A stretch of 64,000 nt of DNA, from the NCBI GenBank assembly GCA_019914945.1, contig CM034102.1:1787501-1851500 (forward strand), in the 5' to 3' direction. The notes below the pieces were generated by a model, which was not told the DNA's origin, did no database searches, and was given only the letters and a program-made list of their open reading frames with translations. The position numbers and the translations under genes were made by a program. Of this stretch, positions 1-12,377 are shown piece after piece (the stretch's first letter is position 1; each line of letters opens with the position of its first letter). Source of the DNA: Typha latifolia. Its lineage: Eukaryota; Streptophyta; Magnoliopsida; Poales; Typhaceae.

Positions 1-888
1 CTTTAACATTCAAAATGTAATAGTTGACTACAAATTCCATTGTTTGAGCACATCTTTATAATACTCCAATTCTTTTCTTTTTTACTCGTCTAATACCAGG
101 CACCACTTTGATGACATCAAACATGTGTATAGATATAGTTGTCTAAAATATCTCATCTTTTTCCTTAAAAAAATTTCATATTCACATCTAATTTTTTTCT
201 CGATTTAACCAACTAATTATAACAAAAGAGAAAAGGTGCAACATGACAAGGAAATTCACAGCCAAGTGGTAGAATATTGATGTAAAGATATTTAATTAAT
301 TAACACGAGTAAGGAATGATGGCCGAATATTCGAACGAGGAAAGTGGGAAAAGTAAGTTGGACTTAGTCTATTTAGGTGCCAGTGCCAGTGCCACGTGCC
401 GATCGAAGTAGAAATATGCATGAAAGTGGCAGCTGCATCTAGAAAATAACTAGTTTCCAATACCAATGGCATTGCATTTAATTAAGCCGTAATAATATAA
501 AACAACTACTAACAACTTGGATCGAGTCTTACGATATGATAGTACTACTAATTGGCCCATTATTTTATGGGCACGTGAAGTAGGCCAAATCGAAGGCCCA
601 CAAGAGCTCCAATTGAGAAGAGAGAACTACTAATTAATTAATTATTAGTTCATGATCCTCTCGAGTTAATCATATTTCATGTACCAAATTCTTCTTTTTT
701 ATTATTCAAGCTAGCTAAATGTTATTTAGTGCGTTCATACGTAACACGAAACAAACACATGGATACGATACAAAGAGATCGAACTCGATTTGAGAACTAA
801 TTAAACACCGACGAGTACCTAAAAAAGCAAAGCGCCGACGAGATCCAAACAGTGGAACTGACTACGTGTACGTGTTACTATCCATGAA
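1..888. other. AT-rich spacer downstream of peroxidase 1
   Basis: This stretch is AT-rich with no coding frame I would support. It must hold the 3' UTR of the minus-strand peroxidase gene in its right-hand part. I see no RNA gene or transposon ends here. Confidence 0.5.
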
Positions 889-2087
889 TCACTCAGTAGC
901 CAATAGATCATCCAGTAAATCCAACCTAGCCGAGTTAGGCTTCGCGCAATTCTTCCGGATCTCACCCTGCGAACCTGTGAGCACACCCAACTGGCTCAAC
1001 TTGACCATCGCATCGGCAAACTTGGTGAAGAACTGCTGTTGATCGGCGGCGAACCTCTGCACGATCGGCTTCGTGCGACTGTCACCGAACAGGCCCTGGT
1101 CCGACGTGAACACTCCTCGCCGGTTTACGAGGTTGACGTAGTACTTGTTGTCGAAAATATTGGGCGTTTGGATGTCTAACACCTGGGTGTTAGGAGAACC
1201 GCTTGTCGGGCATGTCTTTTGGAGCTGCTTTGCGAAGGTGGGGTCCATGGTCGGGTCCACCGTCGGGAAGAGCCGGTTGGTGAACGTGTTGCAGTGGCCG
1301 ACGCCGACCGTGTGCGCGCCGGAGAGAGCGACGAGGTCTTCCGGGCCGAGCTTGTTGGCTTTGAAGGCGTCGAGGAGGTCCGTGACGGTGGAAAGAGGAG
1401 ACGGGAGGTTGGCGTTGACGGTGTTCACGGAAGCCGGCTTCAGACTGTCCCGCCGGCCGAGCGGGATGTTGATCTGAGGTCCGCCGGACTAAACCAACAA
1501 CAACAACAAAGATTAGTATACTTTTCAAAGTGAATAAGATAAGATAACATATATAGGAGTAGAGCTAGGCTGACCAAGAGCACTGCATCACGAGTGGCAA
1601 GAACAGTGATATCGGCACAAGAGACCACCCGACCACACTTGGACTCGATCAGATTCCGGAGGTCGTTGATGACGGCCAGCGCGTTCGGCCGCAACGTCTG
1701 GTTCGGCACCGCCGACTGCTCACTTGATGACCCAGTAAGCAACACTGAGGCATCACACCCCTATCCAATAACAAAAAACATATTTAGTATATACATCTAT
1801 CAGAGCAGCAGAAGGTCCTGAGTTTAAATTTAAATAGCAGTCACCTGAACGAAGCAGTCATGGAAGAAGATGCGAAGAAGTCCGGCGACATTGCCGATGT
1901 CGCTGCGGAGGGCCGCGGTCATGTGTGATCGGACGATGGATTCAAGAGACGGGCAAGTTTTCTTGTAGAAGTCAAACGAAAGACCATTCGCTTCCGTTAC
2001 GTTCATCTCTTGAGCTTCTGAGATGGATGGAAGGAAAGGAGTGGAGCATAGGAGGAGCAAGAGAGGTGTGAGAGCCATGGCTTGCAT
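889..2087 (-). CDS. Class III secretory peroxidase (PRX12-like), tandem copy 1
   Basis: This gene encodes a haem peroxidase that uses H2O2 to oxidise phenolics and other donors in the cell wall, apoplast or vacuole. Three exons on the minus strand join in phase: 2087-1845, 1760-1575 and 1488-889, giving about 342 aa, normal for the family. The N-terminus is a hydrophobic signal peptide (about residues 1-25). Distal-site residues are visible in LLRIFFHDCFVQ (Arg72, His76) and the proximal haem ligand in LSGAHTVGVGHC (His202). All eight disulphide cysteines are present. Two in-frame ATGs lie nine bases apart (2087 and 2078). The second has the better context and matches the start of the neighbouring paralogue. 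Intron positions are identical to those of the peroxidase at 4022-5342, so the two are tandem duplicates. The family is certain; the specific isoform and substrate are inference. Confidence 0.93.
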
Positions 2088-2111
2088 TGGTGTGAGATCC
2101 TACTGCCTCTG

Positions 2112-2126
2112 GGCTTCTACTTATAA
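2112..2126 (-). promoter_or_regulatory. TATA-like core promoter of peroxidase 1
   Basis: On the minus strand this reads TTATAAGTAGAAGCC, about 25-40 bases upstream of the first ATG. The paralogue at 4022-5342 carries nearly the same block (TATAAATAGAAGCC) at the matching place. That supports it as the retained core promoter and implies a very short 5' UTR. Confidence 0.55.
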
Positions 2127-2129
2127 GAT

Positions 2130-3691
2130 GGGATCGAGTAGATAGAGATCACACTTAGTCTAACGCTAATATACTCACTTGCCTTTTTTTTATTTACGTG
2201 CTTAATGTTCACGAGGGTTTTATATATGAAAATATTGAAAGCGATTGTTAGCATAATCCTGGCCTGAAGAGTTGGAGTTGGAAGGATATGATTCGCAAAA
2301 ATCAAACAAAAATAGACTCAAATAAGTCCTGCAATAATGCTACAATATTCTATATATAAGATTCGGATGTGTTCAAAATATGTATTATTTATTTATTTTT
2401 TCCTAAGACGCAACCCATGTATAAGTTGAAGTGATTCTGATCACATAATGCTGACACTACTGTTCATGCACTTATCCTAAACATGAGCACTTATTCTTTT
2501 TCCTTTTCCTTTGCAACTTGCACCTGCTTGAAAGTTTATAATACGTAAAGATAGGTACGAATTGGACTAATGTTCCTGTGGATTAGTCAAACTAAAAGAG
2601 CGAGTGCTTGCCACGTTCGGTCTACCAACTCTTTGATAAAGAAAGATTGCGAGCAAACCATGCATACTATTTAATTCTTTGGTCCCCATGAAGCACGTCT
2701 CCAGCTCACTTGATTATCTAAGCACTGTTTAACTTTATTACAATCTAAATCTCTTGCCAAGCATCACACAAAGATGCTGTTCTTATCCATATCCTAGTTT
2801 ATGATCCTCCTCCATTAGTCTTCGTTTGAAGATTAAATACCACATGCGTGGCATTAGGGAGCTGTGCATTTGCCAAAGTACTCTACGTCAATTAAAGCTG
2901 CAAGCCGCCTTTGTCCTTTATGCAATTGCTAATATTATATATATATATATATATTTAAAATTAATTCGCACCAACTTTAATTTCTTTTTACTTCACTGAC
3001 TGACTTTCCCTCGCTCCAATGAAATTTTAAATTTGTTTTCTCGCATTTCTTGATGCACGTTTCTTAAAGAATTAATCTAATTTTCCAATTGCGCATATAT
3101 CCAAGCAGGTCTGCCTAGTTGATGGGAAAATAATGAATTAAATATATTTTACCTCCTTTTAATTTGGCATAAAATTAGTTTACTCACTTCTATTTTATTT
3201 TATACCACTTAACTACTCTTTACCTATAACTAATATAAAATTAATAATGCCGCTAACAAAATTTTTGAAATTAGAAAATTATCTCTATTATTTTTGTCAG
3301 GCAATAATACTGAGGGAGAAGATTTTTTCGTTAAATAATAATACTCCTCTCTTCTTCTTTTACACTTGATTAGATGTTGATTTCAATTCATTACTTAATT
3401 TACATATGATGATGGATGAATATTTTAGTTTATAGAAGTTAAGAAATAGTGGAAATATAACTAGTCAATTATCTTTTGATAGAAAATTTAACTGCTTTAC
3501 AATAGTGGTAAATATAGCGTGTTTGAGGGATACAAAATGAAATAGGAGGGGTAACATGATATTATATCAAATCGAGTGTGTGTAATTAAGTCATTTTGGC
3601 ATATCACCACATACACTTCATTATTATTGTGGCAAGCTTTCCTCTTTTCTAACATATATATTCATAGATTCTTCCTTTTCAGAATTTTTTT

Positions 3692-3739
<48 letters not shown>

Positions 3740-4021
3740 CATACATAAAGCCACCTCAAGTTCGCTCATAAATAAAATTCTCATTAACTATGTTTTTATT
3801 GTTCTTTTTTTTCTCTGGGCAAATTAAGGTAGATATAAAAAAAGAAGAGCAAAGCTTTTAGAATTCCACAAACACTGATAGTGTATTTAGGAAGAAAAAT
3901 TCAGTTTATTTTCTTGTTCAGTCTGTAGCCAAACAAGATCGCATCAAACTAAATTCCAACACAAACTTGAGCAACTCCATGCATATATATATGCATGAAA
4001 TACTAGTAGCTACATGACTAA
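2130..4021. other. Spacer between the two peroxidase genes
   Basis: The right end of this interval is the 3' flank of peroxidase 2 and the left end is the upstream region of peroxidase 1. It is AT-rich with dinucleotide tracts (about 2937-2956 and 3695-3732). No coding region or RNA gene is supported; the plus-strand frame around 3576-3827 is mostly the AT repeat. Confidence 0.5.
3695..3732. repeat. (AT)n microsatellite
   Basis: An uninterrupted AT dinucleotide run of about 19 units lies in the spacer between the peroxidases. Confidence 0.9.
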
Positions 4022-5342
4022 TTAAGCAACAGCAACGCTATCCGAGTTAACCACCGCGCAATTCTTCCTGATCTCACCTGCAGTTCCCGTCAGCACTTCC
4101 AACTGGCTCATCTTCACCATCGCCTTAGCAAAGTGGTTGAAGAACACCGACTTCTTCGCGGCGAAGCTCGAGACCAACTTCTGCGTTCTGCCGTCGAAGA
4201 ACAGCCCCTCGTCGGACGTGAAGAGCCCTTGCCGGTTGACGAGGTTGACGTAGTACTTGTTGTCGAAGAAATCCGGCGTTAGGACGTCCAACGGTACGGT
4301 GTTCGGGACGGAGGCGTTCGGGCACGTGGCGAAGAGTTGGTCGGCGAAGGCCGGGTCAATGGTCGGGTCGACATTAGGGGGAAGGCGGTTGGTGAAGCCG
4401 CTGCAGTGGCCTCGGCCGATGGTGTGGGCGCCGGAGAGGGCGACGAGGTCGGCCACGCTGAGGTTTTTGTTGCTGAACACGCTGATGAGGGTCGTCACGT
4501 TGGCACGCGGAGACGGGAGGTTTGGGCCGATGACGCTGGCGGAGGCGAAGGTCAGGCTATCTCGCCGTCCCAGTGGAACGTCGTAGTATGGACCTCCAGA
4601 CTACATATCATTATTCCAAAACGAAAATTTTCAAATAACACCCTGTGTTTTACTAATTGTTCAAATACAACACTCGTAAAAACTCAATGATGGGAGTATA
4701 ATCATAAGATGGTTAATATAGAGGGTGTTACTTGAAAGAGTTAAAATGGTAAATTTAATGAAGATAATTAAATAAATATATATATATATCTATAAATGTA
4801 CCAGGTAAACAGCGTCTCGAGTTGCAAGAGTGGTGATATCGGCACAGGAGACCACTAGCCCACAAGCCGACTCAACCAAGTCCCGGAGATCATTGATCAC
4901 CTGGAGCGCCTCCGGCCGCAATGTCCGGTTCGGCGGCGCCACCTGCTCGCTCGTCGTGCCGTTGAGAAGCACCGACGCATCACATCCCTTGAAGAAAGGA
5001 AAAAAAAATTAAGAAAAAGAAAAATCAATATAACCCTCATGAGTCGTGAACAAATCAACATGCACACAGATATGATTCTATATATATATACTGCACCTGA
5101 ACAAAGCAGTCGTGGAAATGGATGCGAAGAAGTCCGGCGGCGATGCCGATATCGTTGTTGAGGACGTCGAGGAGGTTGGATCGGATGATGTCTTTGAGCT
5201 CGGGGCAGGTCTCGTCGTAGAAGTTCCACGAGAGGCCGTCAGCTAATGGCGGCCGGCTGACGCCGGCCTCCGAGAGAGAGGAGAAGAGAGCGAGGGAGGA
5301 GAGGAGAAGGAGAAGGAGAAAGAGATGTGTGATCAAGGCCAT
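4022..5342 (-). CDS. Class III secretory peroxidase (PRX12-like), tandem copy 2
   Basis: This is a second haem peroxidase of the same subfamily. Exons on the minus strand are 5342-5097, 4987-4802 and 4600-4022, giving about 336 aa. The middle exon is 186 bp in both copies and both introns are in the same phase at the same residues. A leucine-rich signal peptide covers about residues 1-26. The distal site is LLRIHFHDCFVQ (Arg73, His77) and the proximal His203 lies in LSGAHTIGRGHC. I start at the ATG at 5342; the same frame extends upstream to a GTG, which is not a credible plant start. The two proteins share most of their sequence but differ at the extreme C-terminus. Secreted peroxidase function is established for the family; tissue and substrate cannot be read from sequence. 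Confidence 0.93.
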
Positions 5343-5395
5343 GGCTTCCACAAGATGGTATGCTAATGTGTCATATTCCAGGCCATAAGAGGCTT

Positions 5396-5404
5396 CTATT
5401 TATA
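5396..5404 (-). promoter_or_regulatory. TATA box of peroxidase 2
   Basis: The minus strand reads TATAAATAG followed by AAGCC, 54-62 bases upstream of the ATG at 5342. It matches the plant TATA consensus and corresponds to the block at 2112-2126 in front of the paralogue. Confidence 0.6.
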
Positions 5405-8386
5405 AAAAATATCTAAACCCTCCTTATGTTAAATATGAAATATAAAAATTATATGTTCACATTTCAGAAGTTTTGAATTGTGGAAAGCTCGAAGAATGGA
5501 TTAAGAAATTTACGAGGACAAATGGAACTGAGATCTTGGACAAAACTTACTTAAGCTAATCACATATTATTCCATACCTAACCTTGATTATTTAAGGTTG
5601 TTTCGTTACAAAATCCCACTTAATTGGCTTTGTTAATACTTAGGCACACACACACACACACACACATATATATCCAGCGAGTAATATTCTATGACTTAAT
5701 TCTTTGTCAACAAATCACAAGATTTTTAGAAACCAAAGTTTGTCCAGGTGATACGGTTAGCCACCCAAATCCTTATCTTTAGATCTTGGTCTCAGTTTTA
5801 CCAAACAAGTTGGATCACTGACATCGATCGTATCCAAGTAGAAGATTGGAACTTCCTTACAACTTGCTGCAATTAGTATGAAACTGGAGATCAACATCTA
5901 TCTATGAGTAAGGACTAAGATATATATATATATATATTCAGTTAATGATCTTTGGAATCACACGCAAAGTATGCAGTTTCGAAGATGCTTGATTTGGTCA
6001 ATGGCTCCTAGTTGCAGAGCATGTGATTATACTTAGTCTTTGACAACATGCTCATGCCGTCGCCGTGAAGAAATCGATCCATTTGTTAGTTTAATGGAGC
6101 TGTGCTTAGTTGGATCAATATTTAATTGTAATCACTGTTGTATTTAAATATAAATAATTTATTACTAATCTTTATTTAACTGGAAGTATGTGTTAGGATA
6201 ACCCGAAGTACACTACACTTTCACTTAGATGATTAAAACAAATTTTCAAGTTCCAAGTAGCATTTAGATGACAAATTTCTCTGACCGGTTGAGATTCAAT
6301 TCAAAAGTTAAATTAAATTATTTTTTGTTTGAGAATGTTTAGACTAAGCAGAAGCAATGAGTGAAAAAATACACTAAACTTTATTTACTAAAACTAAAAT
6401 TTCTCGATCAAAAAAATTTAATTTAAATTTTGAATTAAGTCTCAACTACTTAACAAATATAAAGAGACTTACTTATTATCGAAAAGCAAAGAGGCGATAT
6501 GTATAAAGATTTGATTTATATTAAATTAATTTTGTTGGATTCAGACTCAAATTAAAATTTTATTTAAAAAATAATTATAATGATTATATTTAGCCTATTT
6601 ATTATCATATTATAGACTCGAACAGGATTTAGATTCCCCATGAGTATCAATATGCTATGAAAAATAAATATACAAATATTTTATTCCATAATAAAAAGTC
6701 ACAACTTATCATTAAATTATGATAATTTAATAGTTAAAAATTAGATTACAATACCTTTTATCATCTCACTTTAAATGATAAAGCTTATAGATCAAGGATA
6801 ATAATAAAACAAAGGGTTTTTTCATGTGACTTGAGATTATTCATATTATATAGAAATTAGAGTAAATCCACAAATTTTATTTATATAATTCAAGCACTAA
6901 ATTATATATTCATTGTCTACGAACATTATAAGCTCCGATGGATATTCATTTCCAATCCAATCCGAATCTGAAATCGAGTCTGACCTAAATTTGTGGTGTT
7001 TAATTTGTAAGGAATAGAAAGGTTGTTTTTATTTGGAGGAGGTTGATGTTTGATATATATATATATATATATATATATATTCGTATCAATGGGCTGGATA
7101 AGACTTTGGACTATAATTCCAAGTTTGAAACAGGCCTAATGGGCTTGTTCTAAAATTTTGGTCCATGTTAAGATGGATCAAAAATTAAATTCAAAAGATA
7201 ATTACACATAGACCCCTTAGCTATTCTTATTTCTATATATATTTTTTCATTTATTTTTTATAATATATTAATCCTTTGAACTATATCAAAATCTCATAAA
7301 TTATCGATCATTTAATAAAATTTATAAACTACACCAGAGAATAAGATATATTAAATAGTTAAAAAGGTAAAAAAATTATGATAAAATAAATAAAAGAGTT
7401 TATGTAAGACAGACTCAAATTTAAGTGTAATTGGCCGTTAAAATTACTCTATTTTCTCTATATCCTATCCACTCATCCACCAATAGTATATATCCCCGGT
7501 TGCACAAATTTTATATATTCAGATACTTTCATTAGCCCGATGGTTAGATATAGACTGGACAAATGGTCAACCATTTTTAGATACAGAGGCACTTAAGTCT
7601 CACTAAAATTTTTAGTCAATATAGTATAGACTTCAAGTCATATGCGTTGTTGAACACAATTGCTTCGAATTAAATGTCGCCGAGATCTGCTCTAAAATAT
7701 TGCACAATCGAGCTGTTCCTCTAAGTCAACTGTATCAACCGCACTATTGAGTCGTTAAGCTAAGCCACCAAACCACTAAATAATTTTTTTATAATATTAT
7801 TCGGTGTTGGAGTCGTACCCATGACCTTTTCTACTAAAGTCGGTTGGTTGTGGGTGGATCATTGATTGCACGGGAAATTCGTCACCGGTTTCTTATGGTG
7901 CCATCTAGATTCTGAATCCAAGAGGCATTAGATTAAAGACTCGAGTCTGCGACCGGGAGTTGGTCACCCACCAAGTGGAGCATTAAAGAAAAGTAAGCTA
8001 AAGATATCCGTAGGGATTTGAGTTGGGGACTCCTTGGATCCGAGCAGATCCAATTACCCAACAGTGGTAGGCTAGTCTTTCTACCTGGAAGGCTTCTTCC
8101 AATCATTCAGTCGCCATCTTGCCAGCTGCATTGTTGTCCTCCTTTCTCTTCCCCTGTCTCGTCTTCTCTCTTTCCTTATCATGACTCCACACTTCTAAGT
8201 GGAGAGGATACTCGGCAGCTGTCGAAGAAGATTGCAGCTTGAGACAATCGACTCCCAAATCGGTTTGGCAGCCAATCAAGAGGTGGCAAGTAGCACAATG
8301 CATGAATATTCCAGCAATCTGTGACGCAGAAGATCCCCTGTTTAAGATTATATTCCCTTGCTTTCCAAAACCCACTTGTTATAGTC
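5405..8386. other. Long AT-rich intergenic region
   Basis: This is about 3 kb without a supported gene between the peroxidases and the receptor-like kinase. It holds a (CA)n tract at about 5645-5666, AT tracts near 5920-5938 and 7053-7081, and long AT-rich stretches. From about 7530 to 8000 the base composition becomes more balanced, which could be the remnant of a transposon. I see no terminal repeats or protein motif to prove that. Confidence 0.45.
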
Positions 8387-8400
8387 CACACACACACACA

Positions 8401-8428
<28 letters not shown>
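8387..8428. repeat. (CA)n then (CT)n tract in the kinase 5' region
   Basis: A short CA run passes directly into about 14 CT units at 8401-8428. It lies about 185 bases before the kinase ATG, probably in its 5' UTR or core promoter. CT/GA tracts near plant transcription starts are known binding sites for BPC/GAGA-type factors; a role here is inference. Confidence 0.8.
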
Positions 8429-8431
<3 letters not shown>

Positions 8432-8612
8432 CTTTTCTTCCATAAATTACTCACGACCACCATTATCTCTCCCTCCTTTTAAAGATCCAATTTTTTTTTC
8501 TTACACATTACTTGCACTCCCTTTCAAAGATCCCATTTTTATCGCATAGTTAACTATACTGTACTCTGTTTCTTTCAAAGTTTATACTAGTAAGAAGAAG
8601 AAGACAACAGCA

Positions 8613-11172
8613 ATGTCGAGCTACAGCTCTCCTCTGCTCAACGACGAGCTCTCCAAGCGGACCGTAGTCTTCGGCCTCCGCATGTGGGTCATCGTCGGCA
8701 TCTCAGTTGGCGCCGCCTTCGTCCTCCTCCTCTTCCTCCTCTCCCTCTGGCTCGCCTCCAAGCGCAACCCGACTCCTCCTATCCCCACACTTTCTAGAGA
8801 AATCCAAGAAATCCACATCGATCCAGCTCACTCCATGGATCCCAATCCGCTTCCCGAACCCGACCACCTTTCGTCGTTGACGGAGCGGCAGGCTCTGCTG
8901 CTGTCCAGGGAGGAGGAGAGTTCAATTTTGCAGCAAAGGATCCATATTGAGATAGGGAAGGACCATAGGATAACCTACCCGGAGCGCGGGGGGTCAGAGT
9001 GCCGGTCGTCGGCGGAGCAGGCACCGATCGCCGCTCCCGAGGTGTCCCACTTGGGCTGGGGGCATTGGTACACTCTTCGCGAGCTCGAGCTCGCGACGAA
9101 CAATTTCGCGGATGAGAATGTGATTGGAGAAGGTGGGTATGGGATCGTCTACCACGGTGTTTTGGAGGATAGGACTCAGGTTGCTGTCAAGAATTTGCTC
9201 AATAACAGGTACCAATTTGCGAATTTTCTTGCTTGGTCTCATGGAAGGCGTTGCCTTTACTGTTCCATTAAACGAAGGAGATGGTCTTCCTCTATTAAAA
9301 AAAATGCTCATTTGATTGGAAGATATATTCTTGCTGCCAGGGGCCAAGCTGAGAGGGAATTCAAGGTTGAAGTCGAAACAATAGGCCGAGTTCGGCACAA
9401 GAATTTAGTGAGATTACTAGGCTATTGTGCAGAAGGTGCTCATAGGTACTTCTCAGAGACATGTCAAGCTACAAACCTCGACTGCAATGGTATCACTTAG
9501 TGTACTAATTCTTCTCCTGTCTTGCTTCTTAGGATACTTGTTTATGAGTATGTGGACAATGGGAACTTAGAGCAGTGGCTTCATGGTGATGTTGGATCTT
9601 GCAGTCCCCTCACCTGGGAGATTCGCATGAATGTTATTCTTGGAACAGCAAAAGGGTATTCTTTTAGTCTGGTTATCTATTTCCATAATGTGTGTTCCTA
9701 GACTGTTATTTGAGACTGGGAATTGGTGCAGGTTGATGTACTTACATGAGGGTCTTGAGCCTAAAGTAGTTCATCGTGACATTAAATCAAGCAACATATT
9801 GCTTGATGAGCAGTGGAATCCAAAGGTTTCAGATTTTGGTCTTGCCAAACTCTTAGGTTCAGATAGAAGCTATGTAACAACACGCGTGATGGGAACATTT
9901 GGGTCAGTTCAGACTCATGTTTTTTTTCCCCTCAAACTAATGCACATCTCTACTTCATCAGAAACAATTTTGTTCATGAAAGTTGCTCGCATGTGCTTTG
10001 ATAGATATGTTGCTCCGGAGTATGCTAGCACTGGAATGTTGAATGAAAGGAGCGATGTCTACAGTTTTGGGATTCTTATCATGGAAATCATCTCTGGTCG
10101 AAACCCTGTCGACTATAGTAGACCTCCTGGAGAGGTTAGTGTTTCGATTTGCTAGTTCATATTAAGTTATACATAGAGCTGAACTACTTATACTAGTGGA
10201 TGAACTTTTCAGGTTAATCTGATTGAGTGGCTTAAGACCATGGTCACCAGTCGGAATTTTGAAGGCGTTTTTGATCCAAAATTGCCTGAGAAACCTTCTT
10301 CAAGAGTATTAAAACGGGCTCTTTTAGTAGCTCTGCGATGCGTGGACCCTGATGCGCATAAGAGGCCAAAGATGGGGCATGTGATACACCTACTTGAAGT
10401 TGATGATTTCCCCTATCGAGATGTAAGTTAAGCCCATAACATTTGCTGGAATCCAGCTAATCACTTGCCTGCTTGCAGTAGTACTTCACTTAAAATCAAT
10501 TCTTTTCAATCCATATGATCCTGAGTTGGAAGTGTTAGACCAATCTCTACACAGTATTATATCCTATACCACACGATGTTTGTCTGATGCTCTGTTGTAT
10601 TAAAAAGTCACTCTTATCTGTTTCATTACTAGTATAAACTATATTGGTCTGCAAAATTATGTCTGTTGCTAAATTTTAAACTATAAACTCTACAGTGCTT
10701 CTTCTGCATAAGTTCTTAAACTACTATTAGCATTTGTATATAGAGCATCAGTAGTAGCATAACTGAGAATAGTTTCTAGTTTCCCTTAGATTGTATAGGG
10801 AAAGAAGGATCTATCATTAATTGTTATTCATAGAATCTAGGATTTTATGATAGATACTTATGAAAGTAACATGTCATCATACCTTACAACTTCCAATCTC
10901 TTGTCATTACAAACTTCTTTTGTCATTTTGGACTGTTGAGTGAGAGGTAATATGCCAATGAATCTAGAGGTTGTCTTATTTTTATCGCTACCTTGTTTTT
11001 ATTTAAAAAGATATGTTGGCTGTGATATGAACTTAATATTTTTAAACATTAGGAACGTCGAGCTGGACGAACTTTTCGAGACAGCCTGTTGGAAAAGGCT
11101 GGATTGGTAGACAAGCCAGTGACTGAATCAGGTGCCAGTGGTGGATATGAGAGCAAACACCCAGGCAAATAG
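8613..11172 (+). CDS. Membrane-anchored receptor-like Ser/Thr kinase (At1g01540/At4g01330 type)
   Basis: Seven exons join in phase: 8613-9208, 9341-9445, 9533-9655, 9732-9902, 10005-10134, 10213-10422 and 11053-11172, giving 484 aa. There is no long ectodomain. After about 23 residues comes one transmembrane segment (about 24-47), then a variable linker, the block [20 protein letters not shown], and a full kinase domain. Catalytic motifs are present: glycine loop GEGGYG, Lys193 in [15 protein letters not shown] and APEY, so the kinase should be active. The tail after the kinase is short and polar. The sequence closely fits the plant kinases annotated as probable serine/threonine-protein kinase At1g01540. 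The substrate is not known to me. The ATG at 8613 is the first in frame, after a CT-rich leader. Confidence 0.92.
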
Positions 11173-12377
11173 GCCTTCTAGGACAAACGACAATTAGCTT
11201 CTACTATGTCGAGAAGACGACGATGCTTGTGTCTTTAAACAGCTGCTTGATTAGAGTCCAAGTCCTTCTGAATACCTGATCAACACTCCCAGAAAGATCA
11301 CTTGCTGATTCCCACATGGCTTCATCACCTGAGCTTGCTTGCTGGAACATCTCATTCGCGGCTATACATGAATTTTATTACAAAATTTTTGTAGAATCCT
11401 CCTAATAAGTCTATGTGCATTACACATTACTCACGCTTGACTCTACTACTCAAGTGAAAATTTTGCAGTGTGTAATGATGCTCTGTTTTCAAGTCCTCGA
11501 AAATAAGATTACCGTAAGTCATGAGATTAGAGATAGAGCAGTTTCTATACTCGAGAGATTGCTGTTGTAATAAAAGGTTGACTTAAATAATTCCAAGTTA
11601 TTTTCATGTTAATACTTAATACCTTTTTCGCAGTTTGCCTCCCTGTATGATCTTTAATTGAATGCGTGCGAAAATTGTTGAACTTTACGATCTATTCGTA
11701 TTTGATGATTAATAAATATAAATTCACCAACTTGGAGCAGGATCATATGATTTCCTCAACAGCAGAACATCCTGTACAGTGTCAAGAAAGAACTTTTGCT
11801 GGACATAGCATTTGCTAAGTGGGTCATTTGTCCAAAAATAACTTTAAAATTAGACTTACAAGGGGAGGTGGTTGTGGTGGAAGTAAAAGTCAAAATGTGT
11901 AGGTGGTTGTCCATTTGACCAAATTAAACAATAACCAAATTAGTCTTAAACCACTAAGTTTTTAACTTGATCTGGCTTCTTAGTCCATGAGCATGGCTTC
12001 TGCATTAATTTTTTTTTGTATCACATTCATAGCCAACTTGAATTGATTAACTTGGGAGTAGGAGAGACAGCTCCATATGAACTGTCAAACGAATAACTAC
12101 ACATGGTTGCCTTCTTGCTACTAACGTGACTAGCCATTAACAATTCCTCTCCATCCAAAAAGAAAGAGATAAAGTAACCTATCAAACAACAAAGCTATTC
12201 TATTAACATGCCACCTCCAACCACATCATGTTCTTAAGTTATAACTTTATAGAGTTTTACAGTCAGAAATAATGAGTTGATATTTTTTTTTTACGAGTTT
12301 GAAATGCAATTATTTGATTCATTTCTATAAAGGTAGTGAATGTGAGAAGGTGCAACGACTCATTAGGACAGGCAGAG
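11173..12377. other. Spacer between kinase and LEA_2 gene
   Basis: This region holds the kinase 3' UTR and the promoter and leader of the LEA_2 gene. It is AT-rich and I see no additional gene or RNA. Confidence 0.5.

Noticed and set aside
1145..1533. Plus-strand frames over peroxidase exon 3
   Set aside because: These are shadows of the GC-rich peroxidase exon on the other strand.
7530..8000. Possible transposon remnant upstream of the kinase
   Set aside because: The base composition differs from the surroundings, but I see no terminal repeats, target-site duplication or transposase motif.
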